From contig NZ_JAJFEQ010000006.1 of NCBI RefSeq assembly GCF_020707265.1, forward strand, positions 62,001 through 126,000: DNA of 64,000 nucleotides, read 5' to 3'. A program made the translations under genes and the position numbers. Numbering within the stretch: the first letter of the stretch is position 1; each line of letters starts with the position of its first letter. Shown piece by piece: positions 17,629-26,760 of this stretch. The notes below the pieces were generated by a model. The model had not been told where the DNA came from. It did not search any database and saw nothing but the letters and a program-made list of their open reading frames with translations. Source of the stretch: Massilia sp. IC2-477 (GTDB taxonomy: Bacteria > Pseudomonadota > Gammaproteobacteria > Burkholderiales > Burkholderiaceae_D).

Positions 17629-19217
17629 TGCTGCGCCGCCGGAACCAAGCCAAGACTGCCCCTGATCCAGCACGACAAGGCACCAGGCCTTCCCCCAAGG
17701 CCCTGGTGTTCATGGCGCTCGCAGGCAGCACCTCCCTGCTGTCCTTCGAGCCCTTCGGCTGGTGGCCGCTGCAGTTCCTGGCCCTGGCCTACTTCTTCTA
17801 CCAGGTCGGCATGGGCACCTCCAGCCGGCGCGGCCTGTGGCTCGGCTGGGCCTTCGGCTTCGGCTGGTCGGTGGCCGGCATGCACTGGCTGTACATCGCC
17901 ATTACCCGCTTCGGCGGCCTGCCTGCCATCCTCGGTGCGATCGCGATCGCCCTGCTCGGCCTGTACATGGGCCTGTTCGGCGCCTTTGCCGGCGGCGTCG
18001 CCAGCTGGCTGCGCCGCAAGTGGTCGCTGCCGGTGTCCGCCTTCGTCCTGCTGGTGCTCCCCGCCGTGTGGGGCGTGTCGGAATGGATGCGCGGCTGGGT
18101 CTTCACCGGCTTCCCCTGGGCCGCATCGGGTTATGCCCATAACGTCTCGCCGCTTGGCGGCTATGCGCCGATCGTCGGCGTGTACGGCCTGGGCGTGCTG
18201 GCGGCCCTGTGCGCCGGCTGTCTCGTGATGCTCACCCAGCGCGCGCGCTGGCCTGCCATCGGCCTGTTCGCGGCCGTGATGGCGGCGGGCTTCGGCCTGA
18301 AGCACATCGCGTGGACCCAGGAAACCGGACAGCCGCTCAGCGTGCGCCTGCTGCAGGGCGACGTCGCGCAGGACCAGAAGTTCGACGTGGCCTACCTGAC
18401 CGACATCGTCACGCGCTACCAGGGCATGATCACGGCGGCACCCGCCGACCTGATCGCCACGCCGGAGACCGCGATTCCCGTCACGCCGCAACAGCTGGCG
18501 CCCGAGTACCTGGGTGGCCTGCAGGCCTTCGCGGGGCAGACGCGCAGCCACCTGATGATCGGCATCCCGACGATGGACAGCCCGACCAGGTACGGCAACA
18601 GCGTGATCGCCTTCGGTCCGCGCAGTTCCAACACCTTGCAGCCCTACCGCTACGACAAGCACCACCTGGTCCCCTTCGGCGAATTCATCCCGCCGGGCTT
18701 CCGCTGGTTCACCGACCTGATGCACATCCCGCTCGGCGACCAGACCCGCGGCGAAGCGCTGCAGGCGCCCTTCCCGATCAAGGACCAGCTGGTGCTGCCC
18801 AACATCTGCTACGAGGACGCCTTCGGCGAAGAGATCGCGGCCCAGCTGCGCAATGCACCGAAGCCGGCGACCTTGCTGCTGAACGTGTCGAACCTGGCCT
18901 GGTACGGCGAATCGGTAGCGATCCCGCAGCACCTGCAGATCTCGCAGATGCGCGCGATCGAGACCGGCCGCCCGATGCTGCGTTCGACCAATAACGGGGC
19001 GACCGCCGTGATCGACGGCCGCGGCAAGGTCCTGCAGCTGCTGCCTTTCTACGAGCGCGGCGTGCTGGCGGCGACCGTGCGCGGCACCGAAGGACTGACG
19101 CCGTATGTCCGGGCCGGCAACCTCGCCTTCCTTGCGCTCAGTGCACTCATGCTGGCAGCCGCATGGTTTGCTGGTCGTCGTAGGGTGGTCGGCTCTGCCG
19201 ACCGCGCGTCCAGCTAA
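17628..19217 (+). CDS. lnt: Apolipoprotein N-acyltransferase, C-terminus extended into a palindromic element
   Basis: A 529-residue inner-membrane enzyme that adds the third acyl chain to lipoproteins. Several hydrophobic helices occupy 25-230. The periplasmic nitrilase-type domain carries the triad Glu280 (ATPETAIP), Lys344 (YDKHHLVPFGE) and Cys394 (NICYEDAFG). A last helix is at 497-515. The final twelve residues, from Arg518, are encoded by the palindromic element starting at 19180, which also provides the stop. The native C-terminus was therefore replaced or extended. The catalytic domain is intact, so activity is expected. Confidence 0.95.
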   Translation: MLRRRNQAKTAPDPARQGTRPSPKALVFMALAGSTSLLSFEPFGWWPLQFLALAYFFYQVGMGTSSRRGLWLGWAFGFGWSVAGMHWLYIAITRFGGLPAILGAIAIALLGLYMGLFGAFAGGVASWLRRKWSLPVSAFVLLVLPAVWGVSEWMRGWVFTGFPWAASGYAHNVSPLGGYAPIVGVYGLGVLAALCAGCLVMLTQRARWPAIGLFAAVMAAGFGLKHIAWTQETGQPLSVRLLQGDVAQDQKFDVAYLTDIVTRYQGMITAAPADLIATPETAIPVTPQQLAPEYLGGLQAFAGQTRSHLMIGIPTMDSPTRYGNSVIAFGPRSSNTLQPYRYDKHHLVPFGEFIPPGFRWFTDLMHIPLGDQTRGEALQAPFPIKDQLVLPNICYEDAFGEEIAAQLRNAPKPATLLLNVSNLAWYGESVAIPQHLQISQMRAIETGRPMLRSTNNGATAVIDGRGKVLQLLPFYERGVLAATVRGTEGLTPYVRAGNLAFLALSALMLAAAWFAGRRRVVGSADRASS

Positions 19218-19280
19218 CGGGCGCTCAGTGGCAACGCATCTGATAGTTGAACGCGCGGTCGGGGAACCCGCCCACCCTAC
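19180..19280. repeat. GTAGGGTG palindromic element, copy 2 (inside the lnt 3' end)
   Basis: A 101-bp element from GTAGGGTG to CACCCTAC. The left hairpin GGTCGGC/GCCGACC has loop TCT; the right hairpin GGGCGGG/CCCGACC has one mismatched pair. The first 38 bp are translated as the end of Lnt. It lies 126 bp upstream of glyQ, where the glyQ promoter is expected. Confidence 0.88.
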
Positions 19281-19406
19281 AAATAATTCGCCGATTCCGT
19301 ACGGCTGAGTCGAATCGCCCCCAGAGAGGCGTGAAAATTCAGTAGAATTGGTTATTTGGCAAATTTACCGTGACCGCGGCATGAACTCCGCGGCGCCCCA
19401 TATCCG

Positions 19407-20321
19407 ATGCTCACATTCCAACAAATCATTCTCACCCTGCAGACCTACTGGGACAAGCAGGGCTGCGCACTGCTGCAGCCCTACGACATGGAAGTCGGCG
19501 CGGGCACCTTCCACACCGGCACCTTCCTGCGTGCGATCGGGCCGGAGCCCTGGCGCGCGGCCTATGTGCAGCCGTCGCGCCGTCCGAAGGATGGCCGCTA
19601 CGGCGAGAACCCGAACCGCCTGCAGCACTACTACCAGTACCAGGTGGTGCTCAAGCCGGCGCCGGAAAACATCCTCGACCTCTACCTCGGCTCGCTCGAG
19701 GCGCTCGGCCTGGACCTGAAGAAGAACGACGTGCGCTTCGTCGAGGACGACTGGGAAAGCCCGACCCTGGGCGCCTGGGGCCTGGGTTGGGAAGTCTGGC
19801 TGAACGGCATGGAAGTCACCCAGTTCACCTACTTCCAGCAGGTCGGCGGCCTCGATTGCAAGCCGGTGCTGGGCGAGATCACCTACGGCATCGAGCGCCT
19901 GGCCATGTACCTGCAGGGTGTCGAGAACGTGTACGACCTGGTGTGGACCGAGTGGGAAGAAAACGGCGTGAAGAAGACCCTGTCGTATGGCGACGTCTTC
20001 CACCAGAACGAAGTCGAGCAGTCGACCTATAACTTCGAGCACGCGAACACCGAGCTGCTGTTCCAGGCCTTCTCGAACCACGAAGCCGAGGCCAAGCGCC
20101 TCGTCGAGCTGCAGCTGACGCTGCCGGCCTACGAACAGATCATGAAGGCCTCGCACAGCTTCAACATGCTGGACGCGCGCGGCGCCATCTCGGTCACCGA
20201 ACGCGCTGCCTACATCGGCCGCGTGCGCACGCTGTCGCGCCTGGTGGCCCAGGCCTATTACGATTCGCGCGAGAAGCTGGGCTTCCCGATGCTGCCGGGT
20301 GCTGCGAAAGCTGCCGCCTAA
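19407..20321 (+). CDS. glyQ: Glycyl-tRNA synthetase alpha subunit
   Basis: A 304-residue class IIc synthetase alpha subunit. [19 protein letters not shown] opens the protein, and [40 protein letters not shown] and [17 protein letters not shown] are the class II catalytic signatures. It forms an alpha2beta2 enzyme with GlyS and carries the aminoacylation site. The glyS gene begins 18 bp downstream on the same strand. Confidence 0.97.
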   Translation: MLTFQQIILTLQTYWDKQGCALLQPYDMEVGAGTFHTGTFLRAIGPEPWRAAYVQPSRRPKDGRYGENPNRLQHYYQYQVVLKPAPENILDLYLGSLEALGLDLKKNDVRFVEDDWESPTLGAWGLGWEVWLNGMEVTQFTYFQQVGGLDCKPVLGEITYGIERLAMYLQGVENVYDLVWTEWEENGVKKTLSYGDVFHQNEVEQSTYNFEHANTELLFQAFSNHEAEAKRLVELQLTLPAYEQIMKASHSFNMLDARGAISVTERAAYIGRVRTLSRLVAQAYYDSREKLGFPMLPGAAKAAA

Positions 20322-20339
20322 TAAGAACAGAACAAGACC

Positions 20340-22436
20340 ATGAATCAGACTCTCCTCGTCGAAATCCAGACCGAAGAACTGCCGCCGAAAGCGCTCGTCA
20401 AACTGGGCGCCGCATTCGCGAACGGCATCGCCAACGGCCTCAAGGCGCGTGACTTCCTCGAAGGCGACAGTGTCGCCACCGCCCACGCTACCCCGCGCCG
20501 CCTGGCCGTCACCATCACCAATGTGCGCGGCACCTCGCCCGACAAGTCGATCCGCGAAAAGGTGCTGCCGGTATCGGTTGCGCTGGACAAGGACGGCAAC
20601 CCGAGCGCGCCGCTGGCCAAGAAGCTGGCCGCATTGGGCTTCCCCGATCTGGCGATCAGCGACCTCGAACGCGCCCAGGACGGCAAGGCCGAATCCTTCT
20701 TCTACACTTACACCGCCAGCGGCAGCCAGCTGGCCGGCGCGCTGCAGGACGTCCTGCAGGACACCGTCGCCAAGCTGCCGATCCCGAAGGTCATGAGCTA
20801 CCAGCGCCCGGACGGCGCCACCGTGCAGTTCGTGCGCCCGGTGCACCTGCTGCTTGCCCTGCACGGCGAACAGGTGCTGCCGCTGTCGCTGCTGGGACTG
20901 GACGCCGGCCGCCAGACCATGGGCCACCGCTTCCTGTCGCACGGCGGCGAAATCACCGTGCCGCACGCGGACAACTACGCTGCCGTGCTCGAAAGCGAAG
21001 GCAAGGTCTTGTCCTCCGCCGAAGCGCGCAAGGAAAGCATCCGCAAGCAGCTGCTCGAGAAAGCCGGCGGCGACCAGGTCCTGATGCCGGAGTCGCTGCT
21101 CGACGAAGTGGCGGCGCTGGTCGAATGGCCGGTGGTGTATGAATGCCGCTTCGAGGAGGAATTCCTGTCGGTGCCGCAGGAATGCCTGATCCTGACGATG
21201 CAGACCAATCAAAAGTACTTCGCGCTGACCGACGCCTCCGGCAAGCTGCGCTCGCGCTTCCTGATCGTGTCGAACCTCGCAACCGATGACCCGTCGGCCA
21301 TCATCGGCGGCAACGAGCGCGTCGTGCGCCCGCGCCTGTCGGACGCCAAGTTCTTCTTCGAGCAGGACAAGAAGAAAACCCTGGAATCGCGCCTGCCGCA
21401 GCTGTCGAACGTGGTCTACCACAACAAGCTGGGCACCCAGGCCGAGCGTTCGGAGCGTGTGACCAAACTGGCGACCAGCATCGCCAAGCGCCTCGGCTTC
21501 GACGTGGCGCTGGCCGAACGCGGCGCGCGCCTGTCCAAGGCCGACCTGCTGACCGACATGGTGGGCGAGTTCCCGGAACTGCAGGGCATCATGGGCACCT
21601 ACTACGCGCGCCACGACGGCGAGCACGAGGAAGTCGCCAAGGCCGCCTCCGAGCACTACCAGCCGCGCTTCGCCGGCGACGCCCTGCCGTCGACCAACAC
21701 GGGCCTGGCGGTGGCGCTGGCCGACAAGCTGGAAACCCTGGTCGGCATCTGGGCCATCGGCCTGCAGCCGACCGGCGAGAAGGATCCGTTCGCGCTGCGC
21801 CGCCACGCCCTGGGCGTGATGCGCATGCTGGTCGAGAAGCGCCTGCCGCTGTCGCTGTCGGAGCTGTTGGGCGATGCGAGCGCCGTGTTTGCAGGCCAGG
21901 CCGCGTTCAAGGACCCGACTGCCGAGGTGAAGGACTTCATGCTTGACCGCCTGCGCGGCATGCTGCGCGAGCGCGGCTTCTCGCCGAACGAGGTCGAAGC
22001 CGTGCTGGCCCAGAACCCGGACCGCGTCGACGACGTCGTCCAGCGCCTGGAAGCGGTGCAGGCCTTCGCCGCGCTGCCGGAATCGAGCTCGCTGGCCGCC
22101 GCCAACAAGCGCATCACCAACATCCTCAAGAAGAACGAGGAAGCGATGCCCCAGGACGCCGCGGTCAAGCAGGAGCTGCTGGTCGAGCCGGCCGAAGCCG
22201 CCCTGGCCGCCAGGATGACTTCCCTCGCGGGCGACGTCACCAGCGCTTTTGAAAAGAGCGACTTCACCGGGGCGCTGAAGACCCTGGCGCTGATGAAGGA
22301 CGAGGTCGACGCCTTCTTCAACGACGTGATGGTGATGGCCGAGGACGTCAACCTGCGCAACAACCGCCTGGCGCTCCTGTCGCAGCTGCACGGCATGATG
22401 AACCGCGTCGCGGATATTTCCAAGCTCGCGGCATAA
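20340..22436 (+). CDS. glyS: Glycyl-tRNA synthetase beta subunit
   Basis: A 698-residue beta subunit starting [16 protein letters not shown], the family N-terminus. The HD-like segment ([21 protein letters not shown] region, about 400-420) and [15 protein letters not shown] follow, with a C-terminal anticodon-binding domain at about 580-690. It binds tRNA-Gly and completes the heterotetramer with GlyQ. gmhB follows after 16 bp, so glyQ-glyS-gmhB-plsC-like genes probably form one operon. Confidence 0.96.
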   Translation: MNQTLLVEIQTEELPPKALVKLGAAFANGIANGLKARDFLEGDSVATAHATPRRLAVTITNVRGTSPDKSIREKVLPVSVALDKDGNPSAPLAKKLAALGFPDLAISDLERAQDGKAESFFYTYTASGSQLAGALQDVLQDTVAKLPIPKVMSYQRPDGATVQFVRPVHLLLALHGEQVLPLSLLGLDAGRQTMGHRFLSHGGEITVPHADNYAAVLESEGKVLSSAEARKESIRKQLLEKAGGDQVLMPESLLDEVAALVEWPVVYECRFEEEFLSVPQECLILTMQTNQKYFALTDASGKLRSRFLIVSNLATDDPSAIIGGNERVVRPRLSDAKFFFEQDKKKTLESRLPQLSNVVYHNKLGTQAERSERVTKLATSIAKRLGFDVALAERGARLSKADLLTDMVGEFPELQGIMGTYYARHDGEHEEVAKAASEHYQPRFAGDALPSTNTGLAVALADKLETLVGIWAIGLQPTGEKDPFALRRHALGVMRMLVEKRLPLSLSELLGDASAVFAGQAAFKDPTAEVKDFMLDRLRGMLRERGFSPNEVEAVLAQNPDRVDDVVQRLEAVQAFAALPESSSLAAANKRITNILKKNEEAMPQDAAVKQELLVEPAEAALAARMTSLAGDVTSAFEKSDFTGALKTLALMKDEVDAFFNDVMVMAEDVNLRNNRLALLSQLHGMMNRVADISKLAA

Positions 22437-22452
22437 GCATTAAGGTCGTCTC

Positions 22453-23007
22453 ATGAAACTCATCATCCTCGACCGGGATGGGGTCATCAACCACGATTCG
22501 CCGGACTTCATCAAGTCGCCGGCGGAGTGGATTCCCATCCCCGGCTCGCTGGAAGCGATCGCCCGCCTGAACCAGGCGGGCTACCGGGTCGTGATCGCTT
22601 CGAACCAGTCGGGCATCGCGCGCGAACTGTTCGACATCACGACCCTGAACGCGATCCACCAGAAACTGCACGCCAGCGCCCAGCTGGTCGGCGCCGATAT
22701 CGACGCCATCTTCTTCTGCCCGCACGCGGCGATCGACAACTGCGACTGCCGCAAGCCGAAGGCCGGCATGTTCGAAGAGATCAGCAAGCGCTTCAAGCTG
22801 AGCCTCAAGGGCGTGCCCACCGTGGGCGACTCGCTGCGCGATCTGCAGGCCGGCTTCATCATGGGCTGCGTGCCCTACCTGGTCCTGACCGGGAAGGGCG
22901 AGAAGACGCAGCAGACCGGCGGCCTGCCGCCGGGCACCCAGGTATTCCCCGACCTCGCGTCGATGGTGAATGCCTTCCTCAAGACCGCGGCACAGCGGCC
23001 TGAGTAG
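22453..23007 (+). CDS. gmhB: D-glycero-beta-D-manno-heptose-1,7-bisphosphate 7-phosphatase
   Basis: A 184-residue HAD phosphatase. LDRDGVIN supplies the nucleophile Asp7 and the acid/base Asp9, ASNQSGIAR is HAD motif II, and VGDSLRDLQAG holds the magnesium aspartates. A zinc site typical of GmhB is present as CPH then CDCRKPK (Cys89, His91, Cys97, Cys99). It removes the 7-phosphate during ADP-heptose synthesis for LPS inner core. This fits waaA/waaC and the sugar-phosphate mutase a few kilobases downstream. Confidence 0.93.
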   Translation: MKLIILDRDGVINHDSPDFIKSPAEWIPIPGSLEAIARLNQAGYRVVIASNQSGIARELFDITTLNAIHQKLHASAQLVGADIDAIFFCPHAAIDNCDCRKPKAGMFEEISKRFKLSLKGVPTVGDSLRDLQAGFIMGCVPYLVLTGKGEKTQQTGGLPPGTQVFPDLASMVNAFLKTAAQRPE

Positions 23008-23046
23008 ACAAGACGACATCCAAAACCAGAACTGTCCGGAGCCCCT

Positions 23047-23787
23047 TTGCGTAACTTCACCCTGTTCCTGCGTTCCCTGCTCTTCACGATCGTGATGATC
23101 GCCTCCACCGTGGTGTGGGCCTGCGTGTGCTTCCTGGCCGCGCCCCTGCCCTACAACAAGCGCTTCTGGGTGACCTCGCGCTGGAACGTCTTCATCATCT
23201 GGTGTGCCAAGGTGATCTGCGGGATCCGCTACCAGTTCAAGGGCTACGAGAACCTGCCGGACGCGCCGGCCGTCGTGCTGTCCAAGCACCAGTCGGCGTG
23301 GGAGACCATCTTCCTGCTGCCGAACCTGACCCGGCCACTGGTCTTCGTCTTCAAGAAGGAAATCCTCTACATCCCCTTCTTCGGCTGGGCCATGGGCCTG
23401 CTGCGCATGATCCCGATCGACCGCAGCCAGGGCAAGAACGCCTTTGCCCACGTTGTCCGGCACGGCAAGCGTCGCCTGGCGGACGGCCAATGGATTATCA
23501 TGTTCCCGGAAGGGACGCGCATCCCGGTGGGCCAGGCGGGCAAGTACAAGAGCGGCGGTACGCGCCTGGCTGTCGAAACCCAAACCGTGGTCGTGCCGAT
23601 CGCGCATAATTCAGGTGAGTGCTGGCCAAAGAATTCCTTCATCAAGCGCCCCGGCCTGGTGACGGTCTCGATCGGCAAACCGATCTCGCCAGAAAACCAC
23701 ACCCCCGACAGCATGATGCAAGAGGTCGAAAATTGGATAGAATCCGAAATGCGCGTTATTTCGCCCCACGTCTACAGAGGTGGCTGA
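23047..23787 (+). CDS. 1-acyl-sn-glycerol-3-phosphate acyltransferase (PlsC-like), HX4E variant
   Basis: A 246-residue membrane-associated acyltransferase that makes phosphatidic acid. An N-terminal hydrophobic helix (about 10-33) precedes the LPLAT domain. The catalytic motif is H81-QSAW-E86, so the usual HX4D aspartate is glutamate. The acceptor motif FPEGTR is at 153-158. Translation appears to start at TTG 23047, five bases after a CGGAG site. Similar HX4E proteins are, as I recall, common in betaproteobacteria, so it is probably active. The downstream metalloprotease-like gene starts 44 bp after its stop. Confidence 0.88.
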   Translation: MRNFTLFLRSLLFTIVMIASTVVWACVCFLAAPLPYNKRFWVTSRWNVFIIWCAKVICGIRYQFKGYENLPDAPAVVLSKHQSAWETIFLLPNLTRPLVFVFKKEILYIPFFGWAMGLLRMIPIDRSQGKNAFAHVVRHGKRRLADGQWIIMFPEGTRIPVGQAGKYKSGGTRLAVETQTVVVPIAHNSGECWPKNSFIKRPGLVTVSIGKPISPENHTPDSMMQEVENWIESEMRVISPHVYRGG

Positions 23788-23831
23788 GCGACGTCAGCGC
23801 CCAGATCAGGAATTCGAAACCGCAGCAAGAC

Positions 23832-24734
23832 ATGAGCTCCTCCAAGATCGACGGGCACCAGCTGGAACTGTTTGCACAGGATTTTTTCGCGGCGCTCAGG
23901 CCCTCGGATAAACCGGCCCCGCCCGCCCAACCCCTCTTCAAGGCGCCGCCTCCGGCGCCACGCCACCTGATCCCGGCCCCGCCGGTCGCCGACGGGGAAC
24001 CGCCCCTCAAGCGCATCGTGCTCGGGGCCCACACCGTCGACTACGCCCTGCGCCGCTCGTCGCGCCGCTCGATCGGTTTCATGATCGACGACGACGGCTT
24101 GCGCGTGACCGCGCCGCGCCGTTGCAGCCAGCTCGATATCGACAACGCGATCCGCGCCAAGCAGCGCTGGATCCTGACCAAGCTGCTGGAACGCGGCGAA
24201 CGCCGCGCCCGGCACCAGGAACGCGCGCCGGTCGAATGGAAGGATGGTGCGCGCCTGCCCTACCTGGGCGGCGAGATCACCCTGCGTCTGGAAGAAGCGG
24301 AGCGCAGCCACTGCCAGTTCGACGCGGCGAGCAGCGAATTGTGGATCGGCGTGGTGCCGGGCCTGTCGGAATGGCAGCTCAAGGAACGCGTCAAGCTGTG
24401 GTTCCAGGCCGAGGCCAACAAACTGTTCAAGGAGCGCCTGGACTTCTTCGCGCCGCAGCTGAACGTGAGCTACCGGGCGTTTTCGCTGTCCTCGGCAGGC
24501 ACGCGCTGGGGCTCGTGCACGATCGAAGGGAATATCCGCCTGAACTGGCGCCTGATCCACTACACGCCTTCGCTGGTGGACTACGTCGTGGTGCACGAAC
24601 TGGCGCACCTGCGCGAGATGAACCACAGCCCGGCTTTCTGGGCGACGGTGGGCGAGGTGTATCCGGATTACGACGGGGCGCGGCTGGCGCTCAAGAAGCG
24701 GTCGCACGAGATGCCGGTGCTGTTTACCGATTGA
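23832..24734 (+). CDS. M48/SprT-like metal-dependent hydrolase (YgjP/DUF45 family)
   Basis: A 300-residue protein. The N-terminal 60 residues are proline-rich and probably disordered. The YgjP-type domain follows, with RRSIGFMIDDDGLRVTAP, TRWGSCTIEGNIRLNWRL and the zinc motif HELAH (255-259) plus His265 (NHSPAFW). The family resembles predicted zinc peptidases, but substrates are unknown. The ATG at 23832 was chosen because the upstream frame overlaps the acyltransferase. It is the last gene of the rightward operon, ending 27 bp before a palindromic element. Confidence 0.88.
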   Translation: MSSSKIDGHQLELFAQDFFAALRPSDKPAPPAQPLFKAPPPAPRHLIPAPPVADGEPPLKRIVLGAHTVDYALRRSSRRSIGFMIDDDGLRVTAPRRCSQLDIDNAIRAKQRWILTKLLERGERRARHQERAPVEWKDGARLPYLGGEITLRLEEAERSHCQFDAASSELWIGVVPGLSEWQLKERVKLWFQAEANKLFKERLDFFAPQLNVSYRAFSLSSAGTRWGSCTIEGNIRLNWRLIHYTPSLVDYVVVHELAHLREMNHSPAFWATVGEVYPDYDGARLALKKRSHEMPVLFTD

Positions 24735-24761
24735 CCTGATACATTGGATTTGCCGCGAATC

Positions 24762-24896
24762 GTAGGGTGGGCGGGTCTCCCGCCCACGCGGTGATCGCTA
24801 ACGGCTTCGTTGTCGCGTCGGATGATCTTGCTGCTAGTTGAACGCGTGGGCGTTCGTAATTCCGGGCATTGCCCGAAATTACCCCGCCCACCCTAC
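24762..24896. repeat. GTAGGGTG palindromic element, copy 3
   Basis: A 135-bp element between convergent genes. The left hairpin is GGGCGGG/CCCGCCC with loop TCT. The right arm holds a longer hairpin (GTAATTTCGGGC against GCCCGGAATTAC, one G-T pair) nested between GTGGGCG and CGCCCAC. The core shares GATGATCTTGC with copies 1 and 7. Its right-end CTAC (24893-24896) contains the stop codon of the leftward gene at 24893-25441. Confidence 0.9.
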
Positions 24897-25441
24897 AGAA
24901 GCGCATCGCGGCGTGCAGCCGCCAACTCCCGCATCGCCCCCGTCTGCGCTTCCGACAGCGCCCGGAACGGCAGCGGCAGTGTCCCCCGCTTGAGCACCAT
25001 CATGAACCCGCGCGTGTAGGTGCGCACCGCGATCACATCTTCCCACCCGATCAGGGTAACGCCCCCGCTGGTGCGCACGATGCCGTGCTGGTCGATGGTG
25101 AACTCGTAGGTGCGGCGTCCGCGCCCGAGCATGATGAAATGGAGCGCCGCGCTCAGGGTGCTCTTCAGGCGAAGGTAGAGGCTGGCAGGAAAGCGGATGC
25201 GACGGCGGCGGATGAGAAACCCACCGTGCTCCCACATGAAGCTGAGATATTCGCCGAGGGTATAGCGCACGAAGAAATGCAGTTCGGATAAGGGAAGCGC
25301 AGGCGCAGCGGATGACACCGGTACGTCCGCCGGTCCATCACTCACAGACATGTGCAGCACCTTGTCGTCGGCCTGCTCTTGCACCAGCGCGGCGACGGGT
25401 TTGTTGCTGTTGACAGGCCTCGGGTGATTAAACGACAACAT
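24893..25441 (-). CDS. YcxB-like C-terminal domain protein
   Basis: A 182-residue protein preceded by an AGGGGA site. After an acidic N-terminal 50 residues, the segment VRYTLGEYLSFMWEHGGFLI and a basic RRRRIRFPASLYLRLKSTL lead into a PH-like YcxB domain: FTIDQHGIVRTSGGVTLIGW, then a stretch ending FMMVLKRGTLPLPFRAL. YcxB domains are found in uncharacterised membrane-associated bacterial proteins. Its stop codon TAG is formed by the terminal GTAG of the palindromic element, so the original C-terminus may have been altered. Function is unknown. Confidence 0.75.
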   Translation of the reverse strand: MLSFNHPRPVNSNKPVAALVQEQADDKVLHMSVSDGPADVPVSSAAPALPLSELHFFVRYTLGEYLSFMWEHGGFLIRRRRIRFPASLYLRLKSTLSAALHFIMLGRGRRTYEFTIDQHGIVRTSGGVTLIGWEDVIAVRTYTRGFMMVLKRGTLPLPFRALSEAQTGAMRELAAARRDALL

Positions 25442-25491
25442 AGCGCATCCCCTGGTTATTATCCGAGCTCGAACCGGAATGGTAACAAAAC

Positions 25492-26760
25492 CTACCCGAT
25501 TAGTTGTCGCAGGAGTTCAACAGTGCGCAGGGTCGCGCCGCGGTGGCGACCCGCGAACGCCAGCGCGTGCGCGCCCATGCCGGCGCGTGCGGCGCCGTCT
25601 TCGAGCAGGCGTAGTGCGGCTGCGATCAAGGCGTCGGCGTCCGGTACGCGCAAGGCCGCACCGTCAAGCACGGCCTCCTCGGTCGCCTGGGCGAAGTTGA
25701 AGGTGTGCGCGCCCACCAGCACCGGTTTGCCGAGGGCGCAGGCCTCGATCAGGTTCTGCCCGCCGAGCGGCATCAGGCTGCCGCCGATGAAGGCACAGTC
25801 GCAGGCGGCGTAGTAGGCGAACATCTCGCCCATCGAGTCACCCAGCAGGACGTCGGCGCCGCCGATGCCATTCTCGAGGCGCGAACGGCGCACCAGGCTC
25901 AAACCACGCGCGCCGACCATCTTCTCGACCTCGTCGAAACGCTGTGGATGGCGCGGCACGATCGCCAGCAAGGCACCGCGTGGCTTGTCGGCCACACGCT
26001 GCCAGGCGTCCAGGATCAGGGCTTCCTCGCCCTCTCGCGTGCTGGCGCACAGGAACACGGGACGATCGCCAATCTGCGCGCGCAGCCAGGCGCCCTTGTC
26101 CAGCGCGGCCTGCGGCGGCACCACGTCGAACTTGATGCTGCCGGTGACGGCCACCCGCGGCGCACCGAGCGAACGGATGCGGCCTGCATCGGCATCGGTC
26201 TGCGCGGCGACCAGCGTGATGGCGCGCGCCGCATCCGTCATCAAGGTCCCCATCTTCTGGCCGCGCCTGAGCGAGCGTTCGGACAGGCGCGCATTCACCA
26301 GCGCCACCGGCACGCCGCTGCGTGCGCAGCCGGCGATCAGGTTCGGCCAGACCTCGGTCTCCATCAGGATGCACACACGCGGATTGAAGCGGCGCAGGAA
26401 GCGGCCCACCATGAACCCGGTGTCGTACGGCAGGTAGGACTGGACCAGGCGCTCGCCATGGCGGCCGAACAGGGACTTGCCGGTGGCGCGCCCGGTCGGG
26501 GTCATGTGGGTGAGCAGGATGCGGCAGTCAGGATAGGCAGCGAGCAGCGCCTCCACCAGCGGTTCGCTAGCGCGGGTTTCGCCAACCGAGACGGCGTGCA
26601 CCCAGAGGGTCAGGCGGTTCGACGGGGCGGCGCTGGGAAAGCCCAGGCGCTCGGCCCAGTGCGCGCGGTAGCCAGGCTCCTGGCGCCCGCGCCACCAGAG
26701 GCGCGCGAATACCAGCGGCAGCGCCAGCCACCAGGCCAGCGAGTACATCCAGCGCTTCAC
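25492..26760 (-). CDS. waaA: 3-deoxy-D-manno-octulosonic acid (Kdo) transferase
   Basis: A 422-residue GT30-type glycosyltransferase with an N-terminal membrane helix (WMYSLAWWLALPLVFARLWW). Recognisable blocks are LWVHAVSVGETRASEPLVEA, LLTHMTPTGRATGKSLFG, FLCASTREGEEALILDAW and CDCAFIGGSLMPLGGQNLIE. It transfers Kdo from CMP-Kdo to lipid IVA on the cytoplasmic face of the inner membrane. Its start overlaps the stop of waaC by four bases, so the two core-LPS genes are coupled. Confidence 0.95.
   Translation of the reverse strand: MKRWMYSLAWWLALPLVFARLWWRGRQEPGYRAHWAERLGFPSAAPSNRLTLWVHAVSVGETRASEPLVEALLAAYPDCRILLTHMTPTGRATGKSLFGRHGERLVQSYLPYDTGFMVGRFLRRFNPRVCILMETEVWPNLIAGCARSGVPVALVNARLSERSLRRGQKMGTLMTDAARAITLVAAQTDADAGRIRSLGAPRVAVTGSIKFDVVPPQAALDKGAWLRAQIGDRPVFLCASTREGEEALILDAWQRVADKPRGALLAIVPRHPQRFDEVEKMVGARGLSLVRRSRLENGIGGADVLLGDSMGEMFAYYAACDCAFIGGSLMPLGGQNLIEACALGKPVLVGAHTFNFAQATEEAVLDGAALRVPDADALIAAALRLLEDGAARAGMGAHALAFAGRHRGATLRTVELLRQLIG

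Noticed and set aside
19365..22391. Thousand-codon minus frame opposite glyQ/glyS
   Set aside because: Antisense shadow; glyQ and glyS are unambiguous on the plus strand.
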